Part shown: positions 17,599-26,746 of the stretch, piece after piece | Layout of the letters: every line of letters begins with the position of its first letter | Numbering within the stretch: position 1 is the first letter of the stretch | From: Paenibacillus sp. BIHB 4019 | Lineage (GTDB): Bacteria > Bacillota > Bacilli > Paenibacillales > Paenibacillaceae | DNA length: 64,000 nucleotides | Reading direction: 5' to 3' | NCBI RefSeq assembly: GCF_002741035.1 | Contig: NZ_CP016808.1 | Span: 4,760,501 to 4,824,500, forward strand | Made by a program: the position numbers and the translations under genes | Notes under the pieces: model-generated | The model's database searches: none | Told to the model about the DNA's origin: nothing | What the model saw: the letters and a program-made list of their open reading frames with translations, nothing else

Positions 17599-20500
17599 AC
17601 CGGAAGGCAGCACTTGGACCGATGAGCAGTGGAGCGCCATAGTAACGGAAGGATCCAACATTCTAGTAGCTGCTGCTGCCGGCTCGGGCAAGACGGCTGT
17701 GCTGGTGGAGCGCATTATTCGCAAAATTTCATCCTCGACCGATGTGGACCGCCTGCTCGTTGCCACTTTTACGAAAGCGGCAGCTGCGGAAATGAAGGAG
17801 CGGATTCGCATTGCGCTGGAGAAGGAGCTGGATCGGCAGCCTGACTCTGAGCATTTGCGTCGCCAGCTTGCGCTTATGAACAGGTCGTCGATCACGACGC
17901 TGCATTCTTTTTGTCTCGATGTCATTCGCCGTTATTATCCGCTGATTGGGCTTGACCCTGGCTTTCGCATCGCCAATGAAACGGAGAGCGAGCTGCTGCG
18001 GATGGAGGTGCTGGATCAGCTCTTCGAGGAAAAATATGACGAGGCGGATGCCGATTCTGGCGCTGGTGGCGCTTTTCTGGCGCTCGCTGACCGTCTGGGC
18101 GGAGAGCGTGGGGATGAGCCGCTGTATAAGCTCGTACAGGACCTGTATGCTTTTGCGCAAAGCCACCCATGGCCCGTAGAATGGCTTCGCGAGACGGCCG
18201 ATAGCTTTAATTTGCAAAATGCAGCCGAGCTTCAGCACAGCAGCTGGGTTGCCAGCTTGCGGGCTGATGTGGAGCTGGCGCTCGCCGGGGCGGAAGCGCT
18301 GCTGCGGAAGGCGCTTGATTTGACGCGCGAGCCTGCGGGACCGGCACCTTATGCCATCAATTTCGAGGATGATTTAGCACTTGTTCTCATGCTTAAAGCT
18401 GCTGTACAGGATAGACCTTGGGAGCAATGGTTTGAGCCATTTCATACAGTGGAATTTGGCAAATTGAAGGCTATGCGCGGCGACGAGTATGATAAATTGC
18501 TGCAGGAGCAGGCGAAAGATTTGCGAGACAGCGCCAAGAAGCTGCTGGGCACGCTAGCCGAGGAGCTGTTCGGCCGTACGCCGGAGCAGTTTTTGGAGGA
18601 GCTGCAGGAGCTGGCTCCATTAATGGCAGCGCTGAGCGAGCTCATTATTGATTTTGGCAAAAGGTATGAAGCAGCGAAACGGGAGAAGGGGCTGCTTGAT
18701 TTTGGCGATTTGGAGCATTATTGCTTGCGGATATTGCGCACGGAGGATTCTTCCGTGAAGCGGACGCTGCCTTCGCCTGCGGCGCTGGAATACCAGAACC
18801 AATTCGATGAAATTTTGCTGGATGAATACCAGGACATGAATATGGTGCAGGAGGCGATAGTAACGCTGATCTCAAGACCGGGAGCGGGGAACCGTTTCAT
18901 GGTTGGCGATGTGAAGCAAAGCATTTACCGCTTCCGGCTCGCGGAGCCAAACCTATTCATGCATAAATATAAAAGCTACGCCGTACAGGCTGCTCTGCCC
19001 GGCACGGCTGAAGCAGATAATGAAGCTGCAGCCTCTGCACAGTCAATAACTGAAGCAGCTTCTTCGGCTGGCCATTCAGCAGGCTTGCGCATTGATCTGG
19101 CACGCAACTTCCGCAGCCGTCAGGAGGTAGTTGACGGCGTAAATAATGTATTTCGCGGCATAATGCGGGAGTCCGTAGCCGAAATGGATTATGATCAGCG
19201 CGCGGAGCTGGTATGCGGCGCTTCCTTCCCGGCAGCAGAGGAAGCAGGAGAATTTGAGGTGGAATTGGTCGTCATTGATAAGGCTGGCTCCTTCATGGCG
19301 GAAGATAAAGCGCAGCCGGAGGATGAGGAAGAAGGGCTGGATGCGGCCGAGTCGGCCGAGGATTTGCAGACGGCGCAGCTGGAAGGGCGGCTAATTTCCC
19401 GGAAAATCCAGTCGCTTATGGACAGCGGCTACCGCGTTTTCGACGGAAAAAGCAAACGGACCCGTCCGCTGGAATGGCGGGATATCGTTATTTTGCTGCG
19501 CGCGACATCGCAATGGGCGCCAATTATTATCGAGGAGCTGCAGGCAGCTGGCGTGCCCGCCTATGCAGAGCTGAGCAGCGGCTATTTTGATGCCATAGAA
19601 GTGCAGACTGTATTGTCGCTGCTGCGAGTCATTGACAATCCTTATCAGGATATTCCGCTCGCGGGCACGCTGCGCTCCCCTATTTTTGGCTTGGATGCCG
19701 AGGAGCTGGCGCTTATAAGGATTGAAAAATCCGGCGTCAGTTATTTTGAAGCGCTGCTGGCCGCAGAAGGCAGCTTAACGCTTCCAGAGCCGCTGCGCCA
19801 GAAGCTGACCCAGTTTCTCGCGCAGCTTGAGCGCTGGCGCAGTGATGCCAGACAAGGGGCATTAGCTGACCTCATTTGGCGTATTTACCGTGAGACCGGT
19901 TATTATGATTTTGCTGGCGGTCTCCCTGGCGGCACACAGCGCCAAGCGAATTTGCGCGCTCTGCATGACCGTGCCCGTGGTTATGAAGCGACCTCCTTTC
20001 GGGGCCTGTTCCGGTTTTTGCGTTTCGTAGAGCGAATGCGCGATAGCGGAGGGGATCTCGGCACGGCAAGGGCGCTTGGCGAGCAGGAAAATGTCGTCCG
20101 CATTATGTCGATCCACAAGAGCAAAGGGCTGGAGTTTCCCGTCGTGTTCACGGCAGGTCTTGGCAAGTCATTTAACCAGCAGGATTTGCGCAGCGCCTTT
20201 CTTCGCCATAAGCAGCTCGGATTCGGCCCGCGATTTGTAGATCCCCAGCAGCGGGTCAGCTATCCAACTCTGCCATTTCTAGCGATTCGCCGCAGGCTGC
20301 GCATGGAAATGCTAGCCGAGGAAATGCGGATTTTATATGTGGCTCTCACCCGCCCGAAGGAAAAAATGTTTCTGGTCGGTACGGTATCAGATGCAGCTAA
20401 GAAGCTGCCGGGCTGGCTGGCAGCTGTTGACGCAAGCGGACGCATACCGGATTTTAAGCTGGCTGCGGCATCGACTTTTTTGGATTGGCTTGGTCCACTC

Positions 20501-21565
20501 GCCGCATCAAGCTTTGCGCAGCAGGAAGCGGAACAAATCGCTCAGCTATCCGGCATGAAAAGGCTGGAATGGCGATCGGGCTTCGTTGCAGCTGCGATGT
20601 TCAGCAGTGAAGCAGCTGCAGCGCTTGAGCAAGATGCTAACCATGAAGAGAGAGAACTGCGGCTGCAGGGCGTTCTTTCGCTGGCTCAGCTTGAGCTGCA
20701 GCCTGAGGAGCAGGATAGCGAGCTGCGCGAACGATTGGATTTTCATTATTCTCATCAAGCTGCAACTCTTTTGCCTGCCAAAACGTCTGTTACTGAGATT
20801 AAACGTCTTCACGGCGAAGCTTTTACTGATCGCGAAGCCGCTCCTTTGTTTGAAGCTGGAGAGGCAGCGACGAATGATATAGAGGCAAGCGGCAGTCATT
20901 CATCGTCCGAACGGCAGGATTACCAGGAACAATCGGATTATATGAAGCAGCAAGGTGAAGCGATTAATAGCAATGACCTGCAGCTGCAGCCCGGAGGCTC
21001 ATTCCGATTGCGCCGTCCGCGGTTTATGGAACAGATTTCACTCACAGCAGCAGAGAAAGGCTCTGTCAATCACCTTGTCATGCAGCATTTGCCGCTTAAG
21101 GACACTGTCGATGAGCACGTCGTTTTGCAGATTACCCAGAGCATGATTGAACGCCAGCTGTTAACACCGCGCCAGGCGGAAGCCATCGACAGCATGAATA
21201 TTGCTGCTTTTTTCGCAAGCCCTCTCGGCTTGAGGCTGCTCGCAGCAAATGAGGTCAAGCGCGAGGTGCCATTCAGCTGTATGCTGCCCGCCTCGCGGGT
21301 ACATCCTTCCGTTGCTGAAGAAGCAAAGGACGAACAGATTTTAATTCAAGGCGTTATGGATTGCGTGTTCGAGGATGAACATGGACTGGTGCTGGTCGAT
21401 TATAAAACGGACCGGATCATCAATCAGCAATGGGAGCGTGCAGCCGAGCGCCATCGGTTTCAGCTGGAGCTTTATGCGGAGGCGCTCGAAGCCGTTTTGC
21501 TGCGCAAGGTAGCAGAATGCCATGTGTTCTTTTTTGATGGCGGGCAGTCGGTGCGACTTCGTTGA
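17573..21565 (+). CDS. addA: ATP-dependent helicase/nuclease subunit A
   Basis: AddA, 1330 residues, is the UvrD-like 3'-5' helicase and RecB-type nuclease subunit of AddAB. Walker A is AAAGSGKT (34-41), helicase motif II is LLDEYQDMN, later motifs include SIHKSKGLEFPVVF and LYVALTRPKEK, and the C-terminal nuclease motif VDYKTD is near residue 1275. It is about 100 residues longer than B. subtilis AddA; the extra length is in low-complexity, Glu/Ala/Ser-rich linkers (for example near 480-500 and 1050-1150). The ATG at 17573 follows AAAGGAGAAAG; the frame is open upstream but that is inside addB. Confidence 0.97.
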   Translation: MTDMVNTIKPEGSTWTDEQWSAIVTEGSNILVAAAAGSGKTAVLVERIIRKISSSTDVDRLLVATFTKAAAAEMKERIRIALEKELDRQPDSEHLRRQLALMNRSSITTLHSFCLDVIRRYYPLIGLDPGFRIANETESELLRMEVLDQLFEEKYDEADADSGAGGAFLALADRLGGERGDEPLYKLVQDLYAFAQSHPWPVEWLRETADSFNLQNAAELQHSSWVASLRADVELALAGAEALLRKALDLTREPAGPAPYAINFEDDLALVLMLKAAVQDRPWEQWFEPFHTVEFGKLKAMRGDEYDKLLQEQAKDLRDSAKKLLGTLAEELFGRTPEQFLEELQELAPLMAALSELIIDFGKRYEAAKREKGLLDFGDLEHYCLRILRTEDSSVKRTLPSPAALEYQNQFDEILLDEYQDMNMVQEAIVTLISRPGAGNRFMVGDVKQSIYRFRLAEPNLFMHKYKSYAVQAALPGTAEADNEAAASAQSITEAASSAGHSAGLRIDLARNFRSRQEVVDGVNNVFRGIMRESVAEMDYDQRAELVCGASFPAAEEAGEFEVELVVIDKAGSFMAEDKAQPEDEEEGLDAAESAEDLQTAQLEGRLISRKIQSLMDSGYRVFDGKSKRTRPLEWRDIVILLRATSQWAPIIIEELQAAGVPAYAELSSGYFDAIEVQTVLSLLRVIDNPYQDIPLAGTLRSPIFGLDAEELALIRIEKSGVSYFEALLAAEGSLTLPEPLRQKLTQFLAQLERWRSDARQGALADLIWRIYRETGYYDFAGGLPGGTQRQANLRALHDRARGYEATSFRGLFRFLRFVERMRDSGGDLGTARALGEQENVVRIMSIHKSKGLEFPVVFTAGLGKSFNQQDLRSAFLRHKQLGFGPRFVDPQQRVSYPTLPFLAIRRRLRMEMLAEEMRILYVALTRPKEKMFLVGTVSDAAKKLPGWLAAVDASGRIPDFKLAAASTFLDWLGPLAASSFAQQEAEQIAQLSGMKRLEWRSGFVAAAMFSSEAAAALEQDANHEERELRLQGVLSLAQLELQPEEQDSELRERLDFHYSHQAATLLPAKTSVTEIKRLHGEAFTDREAAPLFEAGEAATNDIEASGSHSSSERQDYQEQSDYMKQQGEAINSNDLQLQPGGSFRLRRPRFMEQISLTAAEKGSVNHLVMQHLPLKDTVDEHVVLQITQSMIERQLLTPRQAEAIDSMNIAAFFASPLGLRLLAANEVKREVPFSCMLPASRVHPSVAEEAKDEQILIQGVMDCVFEDEHGLVLVDYKTDRIINQQWERAAERHRFQLELYAEALEAVLLRKVAECHVFFFDGGQSVRLR

Positions 21566-21647
21566 AGCTGAAGCAGCACCTTTATAGCCAAGAGGTAGCT
21601 ATAGCAGGAGTTATAGTAAGGCGATTTAATTATAGGGGGAAGAAAGC

Positions 21648-22265
21648 GTGTCAGTAGAGCAACAACCGCCGAAGAAAAAGCCGATTGCATTGGCAATCAC
21701 AATCGTGCTGCTTGTATGCAGCCTTAATGGGAATATGTTTTTATATTCGCAATATTTGTCCAACATTCAAGAGAAAAAATATGAGACAGGCCAGCGAGTC
21801 GCTTCGGACGCGATCGGAGCCGTAGCATTTTATAATGCGATATTGCCAGAGCTTGAGAAGCTTGGGAAATCAACAGAGCTTTTGGGGCGGAATGAGGCAA
21901 AATTCAGTGCTGGTGCGGCTTTCCGAAATGTGGATCATGTGCTGGGTTTTCTGAAAGAAGCACATCAGTATAACGGCACGGAGTTTGCTGCGGACAAGCT
22001 GGAAGCTTATTTTAACGCGGTGCAGCAGTCGCTGGCCAAGATTGGCGGCCACGAGGGTGCCCTGACGGCAGCCGAGCAGGATTACCTTGCGAAGCTTCAG
22101 GAAGCATTCCATTTGCAGTTGGAAGCTGTAACAGCTTTTAATGCAGATGCATTAGAAAGCAGAAGCTTGTCGATTCAAATCGGCAATGGCTACAACAATT
22201 GGCTGGAAATTGCGGATAAGCTGGAGCAGGCGATTGACGACCACACAGACGTTAAGCTGCAATAG
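21648..22265 (+). CDS. Hypothetical protein with one N-terminal membrane anchor
   Basis: I do not recognise this 205-residue protein. A short basic N-terminus (PPKKKP) is followed by one hydrophobic segment at about residues 12-34, then an all-helical soluble region without cysteine, predicted to be outside the membrane. It starts at a GTG after AGGGGGA (21634-21640). It lies after addA and ahead of the HIT gene, as a probable single gene. It may be a small membrane-anchored helical-bundle protein; function unknown. Confidence 0.75.
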   Translation: MSVEQQPPKKKPIALAITIVLLVCSLNGNMFLYSQYLSNIQEKKYETGQRVASDAIGAVAFYNAILPELEKLGKSTELLGRNEAKFSAGAAFRNVDHVLGFLKEAHQYNGTEFAADKLEAYFNAVQQSLAKIGGHEGALTAAEQDYLAKLQEAFHLQLEAVTAFNADALESRSLSIQIGNGYNNWLEIADKLEQAIDDHTDVKLQ

Positions 22266-22325
22266 CAGTGAGCCGCCAAAATCCTATGCCCATCTATATT
22301 TTACTCTGCAGGAAGCCGGATGGGA

Positions 22326-22355
22326 TTGGACGAGCTTTGCTCATTCCGTTATGAT
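22326..22355 (+). promoter_or_regulatory. Candidate sigma-A promoter of the HIT gene
   Basis: TTGGAC (22326-22331), 18-base spacer, TATGAT (22350-22355), 39 bases before the HIT start codon. Confidence 0.5.
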
Positions 22356-22394
22356 GGAAGAAGGTTGTATAACATAATTTAGGGGGAGTTTTGA

Positions 22395-22739
22395 ATGGAT
22401 TGCATTTTTTGTAAAATTGTCGAAGGCACATTGCCATCAACTAAAGTGTATGAGTCGGATACAGTAGTTGCTTTTCAAGATATTAAACCGGAAGCGCCCG
22501 TACATATTTTAATCATTCCTAAAAAACATATAGCTACGATGAATGATGTGACTGCAGTTGACGATACTATCATGGCAGAGCTGTTCACAGCCGCACGTCA
22601 AATTGCGATTGAGCTGGGGATCGCTGAGTCTGGCTACCGTTTAATTAACAATGTGAATAGCGATGGCGGCCAGTTGGTATACCATTTGCATTTCCATTTG
22701 CTCGGCGGAGAGAAGCTCGGCGCCTTGAATGCAAAATAG
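22395..22739 (+). CDS. HIT family nucleotide-binding hydrolase
   Basis: A 114-residue HIT protein with the histidine triad HLHFHLLGG near the C-terminus and the N-terminal CIFCKIVEG that marks the Hint/PKCI branch; this CxxC pair binds zinc in some relatives. Such enzymes split nucleoside phosphoramidates or AMP-lysine adducts. Length is typical. TAGGGGGAG precedes the ATG. It stands upstream of a polysaccharide deacetylase, 42 bases away, but a shared function is not evident. Confidence 0.95.
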   Translation: MDCIFCKIVEGTLPSTKVYESDTVVAFQDIKPEAPVHILIIPKKHIATMNDVTAVDDTIMAELFTAARQIAIELGIAESGYRLINNVNSDGGQLVYHLHFHLLGGEKLGALNAK

Positions 22740-22781
22740 CGCAAGCCTAACGTGTATTAAACGTTTTTGAAAGGAGTTTGC

Positions 22782-23711
22782 ATGGCTCGTTACAGAAAGT
22801 ATATCGCTGCCGGTTTGTTTTCCTTCGTCCTGCTTATTGCTGCTTATGCTACGGCAGTAGCCCATCCGGGGACGGTTGTTACGAAAAAAATCTGTACCTC
22901 ATGGGAAATGGCCAAAAATAAAGCTTTTATTATAAAGCATAAGCAGGCTCTTAAGCCGTTAGCTGATTCAAAACCTCTGGCACTGGCAGGAAATGCTGAG
23001 CGGGTACCTGTGCTGATGTATCACTACATCACGCCGAAGGCTGACAATAGCGAGCCAGACAATCATTCCATTATTGATTTGGAATCGTTTGAGCAGGGAA
23101 TGGAATATTTGCACACGAACGGTTATAAGACAGCGACGATGGAGCAGTTGGAGAAATATATTAATGGCGAAGGCGTCCTGCCTGAAAAATCGGTCGTCAT
23201 TACCTTTGATGACGGTTATCAAAACAATATCGTGTATGCTTATCCAATTTTGAAAAAATATGGATTTCATGCGGCGATGTTTGTCGTAGGCAGCCATATT
23301 CAACAGAAGACGGCGATATTTAATTCGAAAAAATCGAGCTTTCTTTCCAACGACGAAATGAAAGCGTCGAGCGACGTATTTGAATATCACAGCCACACCT
23401 TTGATTTGCACAAAAAAGAGACGGCGCTTTGCGGTATTGCTTATTCATCGCTTGCTGATGCCAGCTTGATTACAAGCGATATTCACAAAATAAAAGAGCT
23501 GGGCATCGACTCGCCATATTTTGCTTACCCTTACGGCGAGATGAATACACAGATTATTTATCATTTGCGTGAAAATGGTTACCGGATGGCGTTCTCCGTT
23601 CGCAGCGGTTTTGCCCAGCCGGGAACACCGCCTATGAAGGTTCCAAGGCTGACTGTTATTTCATCGACGGATATGCACACGCTGCTTCATCCAGAAGCTA
23701 GCTTGCATTGA
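22782..23711 (+). CDS. Exported polysaccharide deacetylase
   Basis: A 309-residue NodB-homology (carbohydrate esterase 4) protein with an N-terminal signal or anchor (about residues 6-28, ending near ATAVAHPG). The catalytic motif TFDDGYQNN is in the middle, and EYHSHTFDLH carries the metal-binding H-x3-H-like histidines; the late motif FAYPYGEMN also fits. The opening VPVLMYHYI is typical of the PgaB/IcaB-like subgroup acting on poly-N-acetylglucosamine or cell-wall glycans. The ATG at 22782 follows AAAGGAG. A terminator ends the unit at 23750-23790. Confidence 0.92.
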   Translation: MARYRKYIAAGLFSFVLLIAAYATAVAHPGTVVTKKICTSWEMAKNKAFIIKHKQALKPLADSKPLALAGNAERVPVLMYHYITPKADNSEPDNHSIIDLESFEQGMEYLHTNGYKTATMEQLEKYINGEGVLPEKSVVITFDDGYQNNIVYAYPILKKYGFHAAMFVVGSHIQQKTAIFNSKKSSFLSNDEMKASSDVFEYHSHTFDLHKKETALCGIAYSSLADASLITSDIHKIKELGIDSPYFAYPYGEMNTQIIYHLRENGYRMAFSVRSGFAQPGTPPMKVPRLTVISSTDMHTLLHPEASLH

Positions 23712-23749
23712 TGCAATCAAGTGCAGCAGCTGCAGCAACCACATCATAC

Positions 23750-23790
23750 GCAGGCTTCTAAGTAGAAGTGGAGGCCTGCTCTTTTTTTTT
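23750..23790 (+). terminator. Intrinsic terminator
   Basis: GCAGGC (23750-23755) with GCCTGC (23774-23779), inner pairing of CTTC/GAAG, then nine T. Confidence 0.85.
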
Positions 23791-23866
23791 CGACCAATGA
23801 AATCTATTAATCTAGCAATGAAAGCTTTGCTGCTTGGCGGCATTCATAATTCGGAGGTTATTTTAG

Positions 23867-25801
23867 TTGTTGAAGACGAAATATAAGATGTTGACGATCG
23901 TTGCTCTCGCTTTTTTGATGCTGATCGGTTGCTATTATTTATATAAATTTAAAGTAGCTTCTATCGATCGTTTGTCCATTGACCGTGTTCAGGCGCCATT
24001 TACGAAGGTTGAATCGGTTGCTACGGTACAGTCAAGCTATGATTTAATTGTTGTCGGCACAGATCCGGAAGGCATAATGGCTGCTGTGTCTGGAGCGAGG
24101 AATGGGCTGAAAGTACTGCTGCTTGAAGGAAGAGACCGCGATATTTTGGGCGGCTTAATGACGCTGGGCGGGCTGAATACGCTTGATTTGAATTATTCCC
24201 CGAATCAGCCGTGGTACTATCGCTATTTGCACAAATCGAAGTTTTTGAACGAAGGCTTGTTTCAGGAATGGTTTGATCAGGTAGAAGGCAGTTCCGTTGA
24301 TACTCATACGGCGGCCAACGTCTTTTACAAGATGGTTAAACAAGAACAAAATATTGATTTGCTCATGCATGTGCAAAAGATGGAGCCGATTTTGCAGCAG
24401 TCCGGCGAGAATATGCAGCTAATGGGGCTGACCATTACTAAACCGGATGGCGCGACCGAGAAGGTAGAGGCGAAGGTAGTCATTGATGCTACGCAGGATG
24501 CGGATATCGCTGCTGCTTCAGGTGTGCCTTTCTCCATTGGGCGCCAGGATATTGGCGAAGGCAAAGCGAAGATGGCGGCAACGCTCGTGTTTAGAATGGA
24601 TAATGTGACGAACGAGGCTTGGCGGAATTTCAAAGGTCTCGAGGGCTTGGGCTTAGACAGCACAAGCATTTGGGGATTTGGCGATGCTAGAAAATATCCG
24701 CCAAGCGATCCGAACAAGGTGAAAATCCGCAGCCTTAATATTGGCAGAGAAAACAATGAGACGATGCTGTTTAATACGATGCAAATTTACGGAGTCGATC
24801 CGCTTGATCCAGATTCGGTGGCTCGAGGAATGGAAGTTGGCAAAAAAGAAGCGCCGCTCATCGTCGATTACTTAAAGAAGACATACCCGGAGTTTGCTAA
24901 TATGAACTATGCAGGTACGGCTACTGAGCTTTACATACGGGAATCCCGGCATATTTACGGCGAATACAGGCTGTCGCTTGCCGATGTATTGGAAAACCGG
25001 GATAAGTGGGATGCGATTGCTTATGGCTCCTACGATGTCGATATTCAAAGCATCAACTACAGCGATGTGGGCACAATTATGCTAAGCCCGATGCAATATG
25101 GCGTTCCATTCCGCAGCTTGGTGCCGCTTAAAGTTGACGGTCTGCTCGTTGTTGGGCGCACAGCCAGCTTTGATACGATCCCTCACGGCAGCGCAAGGGT
25201 CATTCCGCTCGGCATGGCGACGGCAGAAGCGGCCGGAGCAGCGGCAAGCCTTGCGATTAGCAACGACATGACGGTAAGGGAGCTGTCCCAATCGACGAAG
25301 CTTATCAGCAAGCTGCGCAAAAAGCTCGTTAAGCAGGGCATGGACTTGACGTATGAAAAGTTTGAACAGCCGGCTTACATGAAACACAAGGACTTCAAGG
25401 GCCTTGTGACAGCAGCGAGCATGTATATGACGTCGGGAAGCTATTCCAATGAGGCATGGGATCTCGATGGCACGATGAGCATAGGGCGCTATTTGAACAA
25501 GCTTAGAACGCTCAAAAAAGCGCATCCCGACCAGTTCCCTGGTTTTCCTGACGGTGCGGTCAAGGATATGAAGGATTTATTGACGGGGCCATTGACATTG
25601 GAGCAGGCGGCCTATATGCTGGCACTGACGGCTGGACTCGATACGACGAGAGAAACAGCGCTTAAGGATCTCGTTTCCCGCGGCTGGATTAGCGAGGAAA
25701 TCATTGGTCAGATGCTGAATGTAAAAGAGCTGACGAATGGGGATACTTACATGATGTTCTACGATATTTTGAAAAATGGATTTGGCATTGTTTACGAGTG
25801 A
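23867..25801 (+). CDS. FAD-dependent oxidoreductase with N-terminal membrane anchor
   Basis: A 644-residue flavoprotein of the FAD_oxidored type. The first 27 residues are basic then hydrophobic (LTIVALAFLMLIGCYYLY), and LIGC would also satisfy a lipobox, so the body is predicted to lie outside the cytoplasm. The dinucleotide motif after the anchor reads VVGTDPEGIMAAVSGARNG, where the usual second Gly of GxGxxG is Asp. The LGGLMTLGGLNTLD stretch and VVIDATQDADIAAASG are typical of the family. The start is a TTG at 23867 after GGAGG. Substrate unknown; no electron-transfer partner is nearby. Confidence 0.85.
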   Translation: MLKTKYKMLTIVALAFLMLIGCYYLYKFKVASIDRLSIDRVQAPFTKVESVATVQSSYDLIVVGTDPEGIMAAVSGARNGLKVLLLEGRDRDILGGLMTLGGLNTLDLNYSPNQPWYYRYLHKSKFLNEGLFQEWFDQVEGSSVDTHTAANVFYKMVKQEQNIDLLMHVQKMEPILQQSGENMQLMGLTITKPDGATEKVEAKVVIDATQDADIAAASGVPFSIGRQDIGEGKAKMAATLVFRMDNVTNEAWRNFKGLEGLGLDSTSIWGFGDARKYPPSDPNKVKIRSLNIGRENNETMLFNTMQIYGVDPLDPDSVARGMEVGKKEAPLIVDYLKKTYPEFANMNYAGTATELYIRESRHIYGEYRLSLADVLENRDKWDAIAYGSYDVDIQSINYSDVGTIMLSPMQYGVPFRSLVPLKVDGLLVVGRTASFDTIPHGSARVIPLGMATAEAAGAAASLAISNDMTVRELSQSTKLISKLRKKLVKQGMDLTYEKFEQPAYMKHKDFKGLVTAASMYMTSGSYSNEAWDLDGTMSIGRYLNKLRTLKKAHPDQFPGFPDGAVKDMKDLLTGPLTLEQAAYMLALTAGLDTTRETALKDLVSRGWISEEIIGQMLNVKELTNGDTYMMFYDILKNGFGIVYE

Positions 25802-25811
25802 AATTAGTGAG

Positions 25812-25841
25812 TTGACACTGTATTTTGTTTTGACTTATAAT
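25812..25841 (+). promoter_or_regulatory. Sigma-A promoter of rpsU
   Basis: Consensus TTGACA (25812-25817), 18-base spacer, consensus TATAAT (25836-25841), 60 bases before rpsU. This is the best-matching promoter in the window. Confidence 0.88.
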
Positions 25842-25901
25842 GGAGTTTGATAAACCGTGTTTAATGCTCTGGACGGTCTGTTTCGGAGGGAGGGAAAACT
25901 T

Positions 25902-26075
25902 GTGTCTGAAACTAAGGTTAAGAAAAACGAAACCATTGACTCTGCACTTCGCCGCTTTAAACGTTCTATCGCTAAAGATGGCGTGTTGGCTGAGGTTAAG
26001 AAACGCAAACATTATGAAAAGCCGAGTGTAAAGCGTAAGAAGAAGTCCGAGGCTGCTCGTAAGAGAAAGTTTTAG
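25902..26075 (+). CDS. rpsU: 30S ribosomal protein S21
   Basis: S21, 57 residues, a small-subunit protein involved in translation initiation. The body [20 protein letters not shown] and the very basic C-terminus ([14 protein letters not shown]) are diagnostic. The start is a GTG at 25902 behind GGAGGGAGGGAAAA; the frame is open upstream to 25857 but that part precedes the ribosome binding site. yqeY follows after 15 bases, and its ribosome binding site overlaps the rpsU stop, so they form an operon as in Bacillus. Confidence 0.98.
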   Translation: MSETKVKKNETIDSALRRFKRSIAKDGVLAEVKKRKHYEKPSVKRKKKSEAARKRKF

Positions 26076-26090
26076 GAGGCTCCTAGTATA

Positions 26091-26534
26091 ATGAACCTGA
26101 GCGAAAGATTGAACGACGATATGAAGCAGGCCATGAGGAATCAGGACAAGTTCCGGCTTACAACCATTCGTATGATGCGTGCGTCAGCTAAAAACTTGGA
26201 AATTGATTTGAAGCGTCCTCTGGACGACAGTGAAATGCTTGATATCCTAAGTCGTGAGATCAAACAACGTAAAGATTCCCTCCAAGAATTTAGCAAAGCC
26301 GGCCGTGAGGACCTGGTAACAGGTCTTAACGCAGAAATTGAAATTATTAGTCAATACCTTCCCACGCAGCTGACCGAAGAAGAGATAAAAGCGATAGTAA
26401 CGCAGACCATCCATGAACTCGGTGCTTCTTCCAAAGCCGAGATGGGGAAAGTCATGGGCGCCTTGTTGCCAAAAACGAAAGGGCGCGCTGACGGTAAACT
26501 AGTAAATCAGCTCGTACAACAATTTCTGCAATAA
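26091..26534 (+). CDS. yqeY: GatB/YqeY domain protein
   Basis: YqeY, 147 residues, is the small protein related to the tail of the GatB amidotransferase subunit, thought to bind tRNA; its exact role is not settled. The sequence shows the helical N-terminal part (LSERLNDDMKQAMRNQDKFR) and the GatB-like C-terminal bundle with GKVMGALLPKTKGRADG. AGGAGGCT precedes the ATG. It is second in the rpsU operon and ends at a terminator. Confidence 0.96.
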   Translation: MNLSERLNDDMKQAMRNQDKFRLTTIRMMRASAKNLEIDLKRPLDDSEMLDILSREIKQRKDSLQEFSKAGREDLVTGLNAEIEIISQYLPTQLTEEEIKAIVTQTIHELGASSKAEMGKVMGALLPKTKGRADGKLVNQLVQQFLQ

Positions 26535-26550
26535 CGATATGTTCGGACGA

Positions 26551-26578
26551 AAACATCCCTTCCAAGGGGTGTTTTTTG
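26551..26578 (+). terminator. Intrinsic terminator of rpsU-yqeY
   Basis: AACATCCCTT pairs with AAGGGGTGTT (one G-T) around a two-base loop, followed by a T-run. Confidence 0.88.
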
Positions 26579-26746
26579 CTTTTAATACAGCTAATTTTAA
26601 ATGGATACTCGTTGAAAGCGGTCTGTCATAGCCCCAATTATGTATGTCCCCATAAATTGATGTAAGCTATTTAAGCTTATTTTGCAACGTTTCAGGGTAA
26701 TCCATCGTAATAACGAATATAATGGATATAAAGGAGGGGTGGAAGG

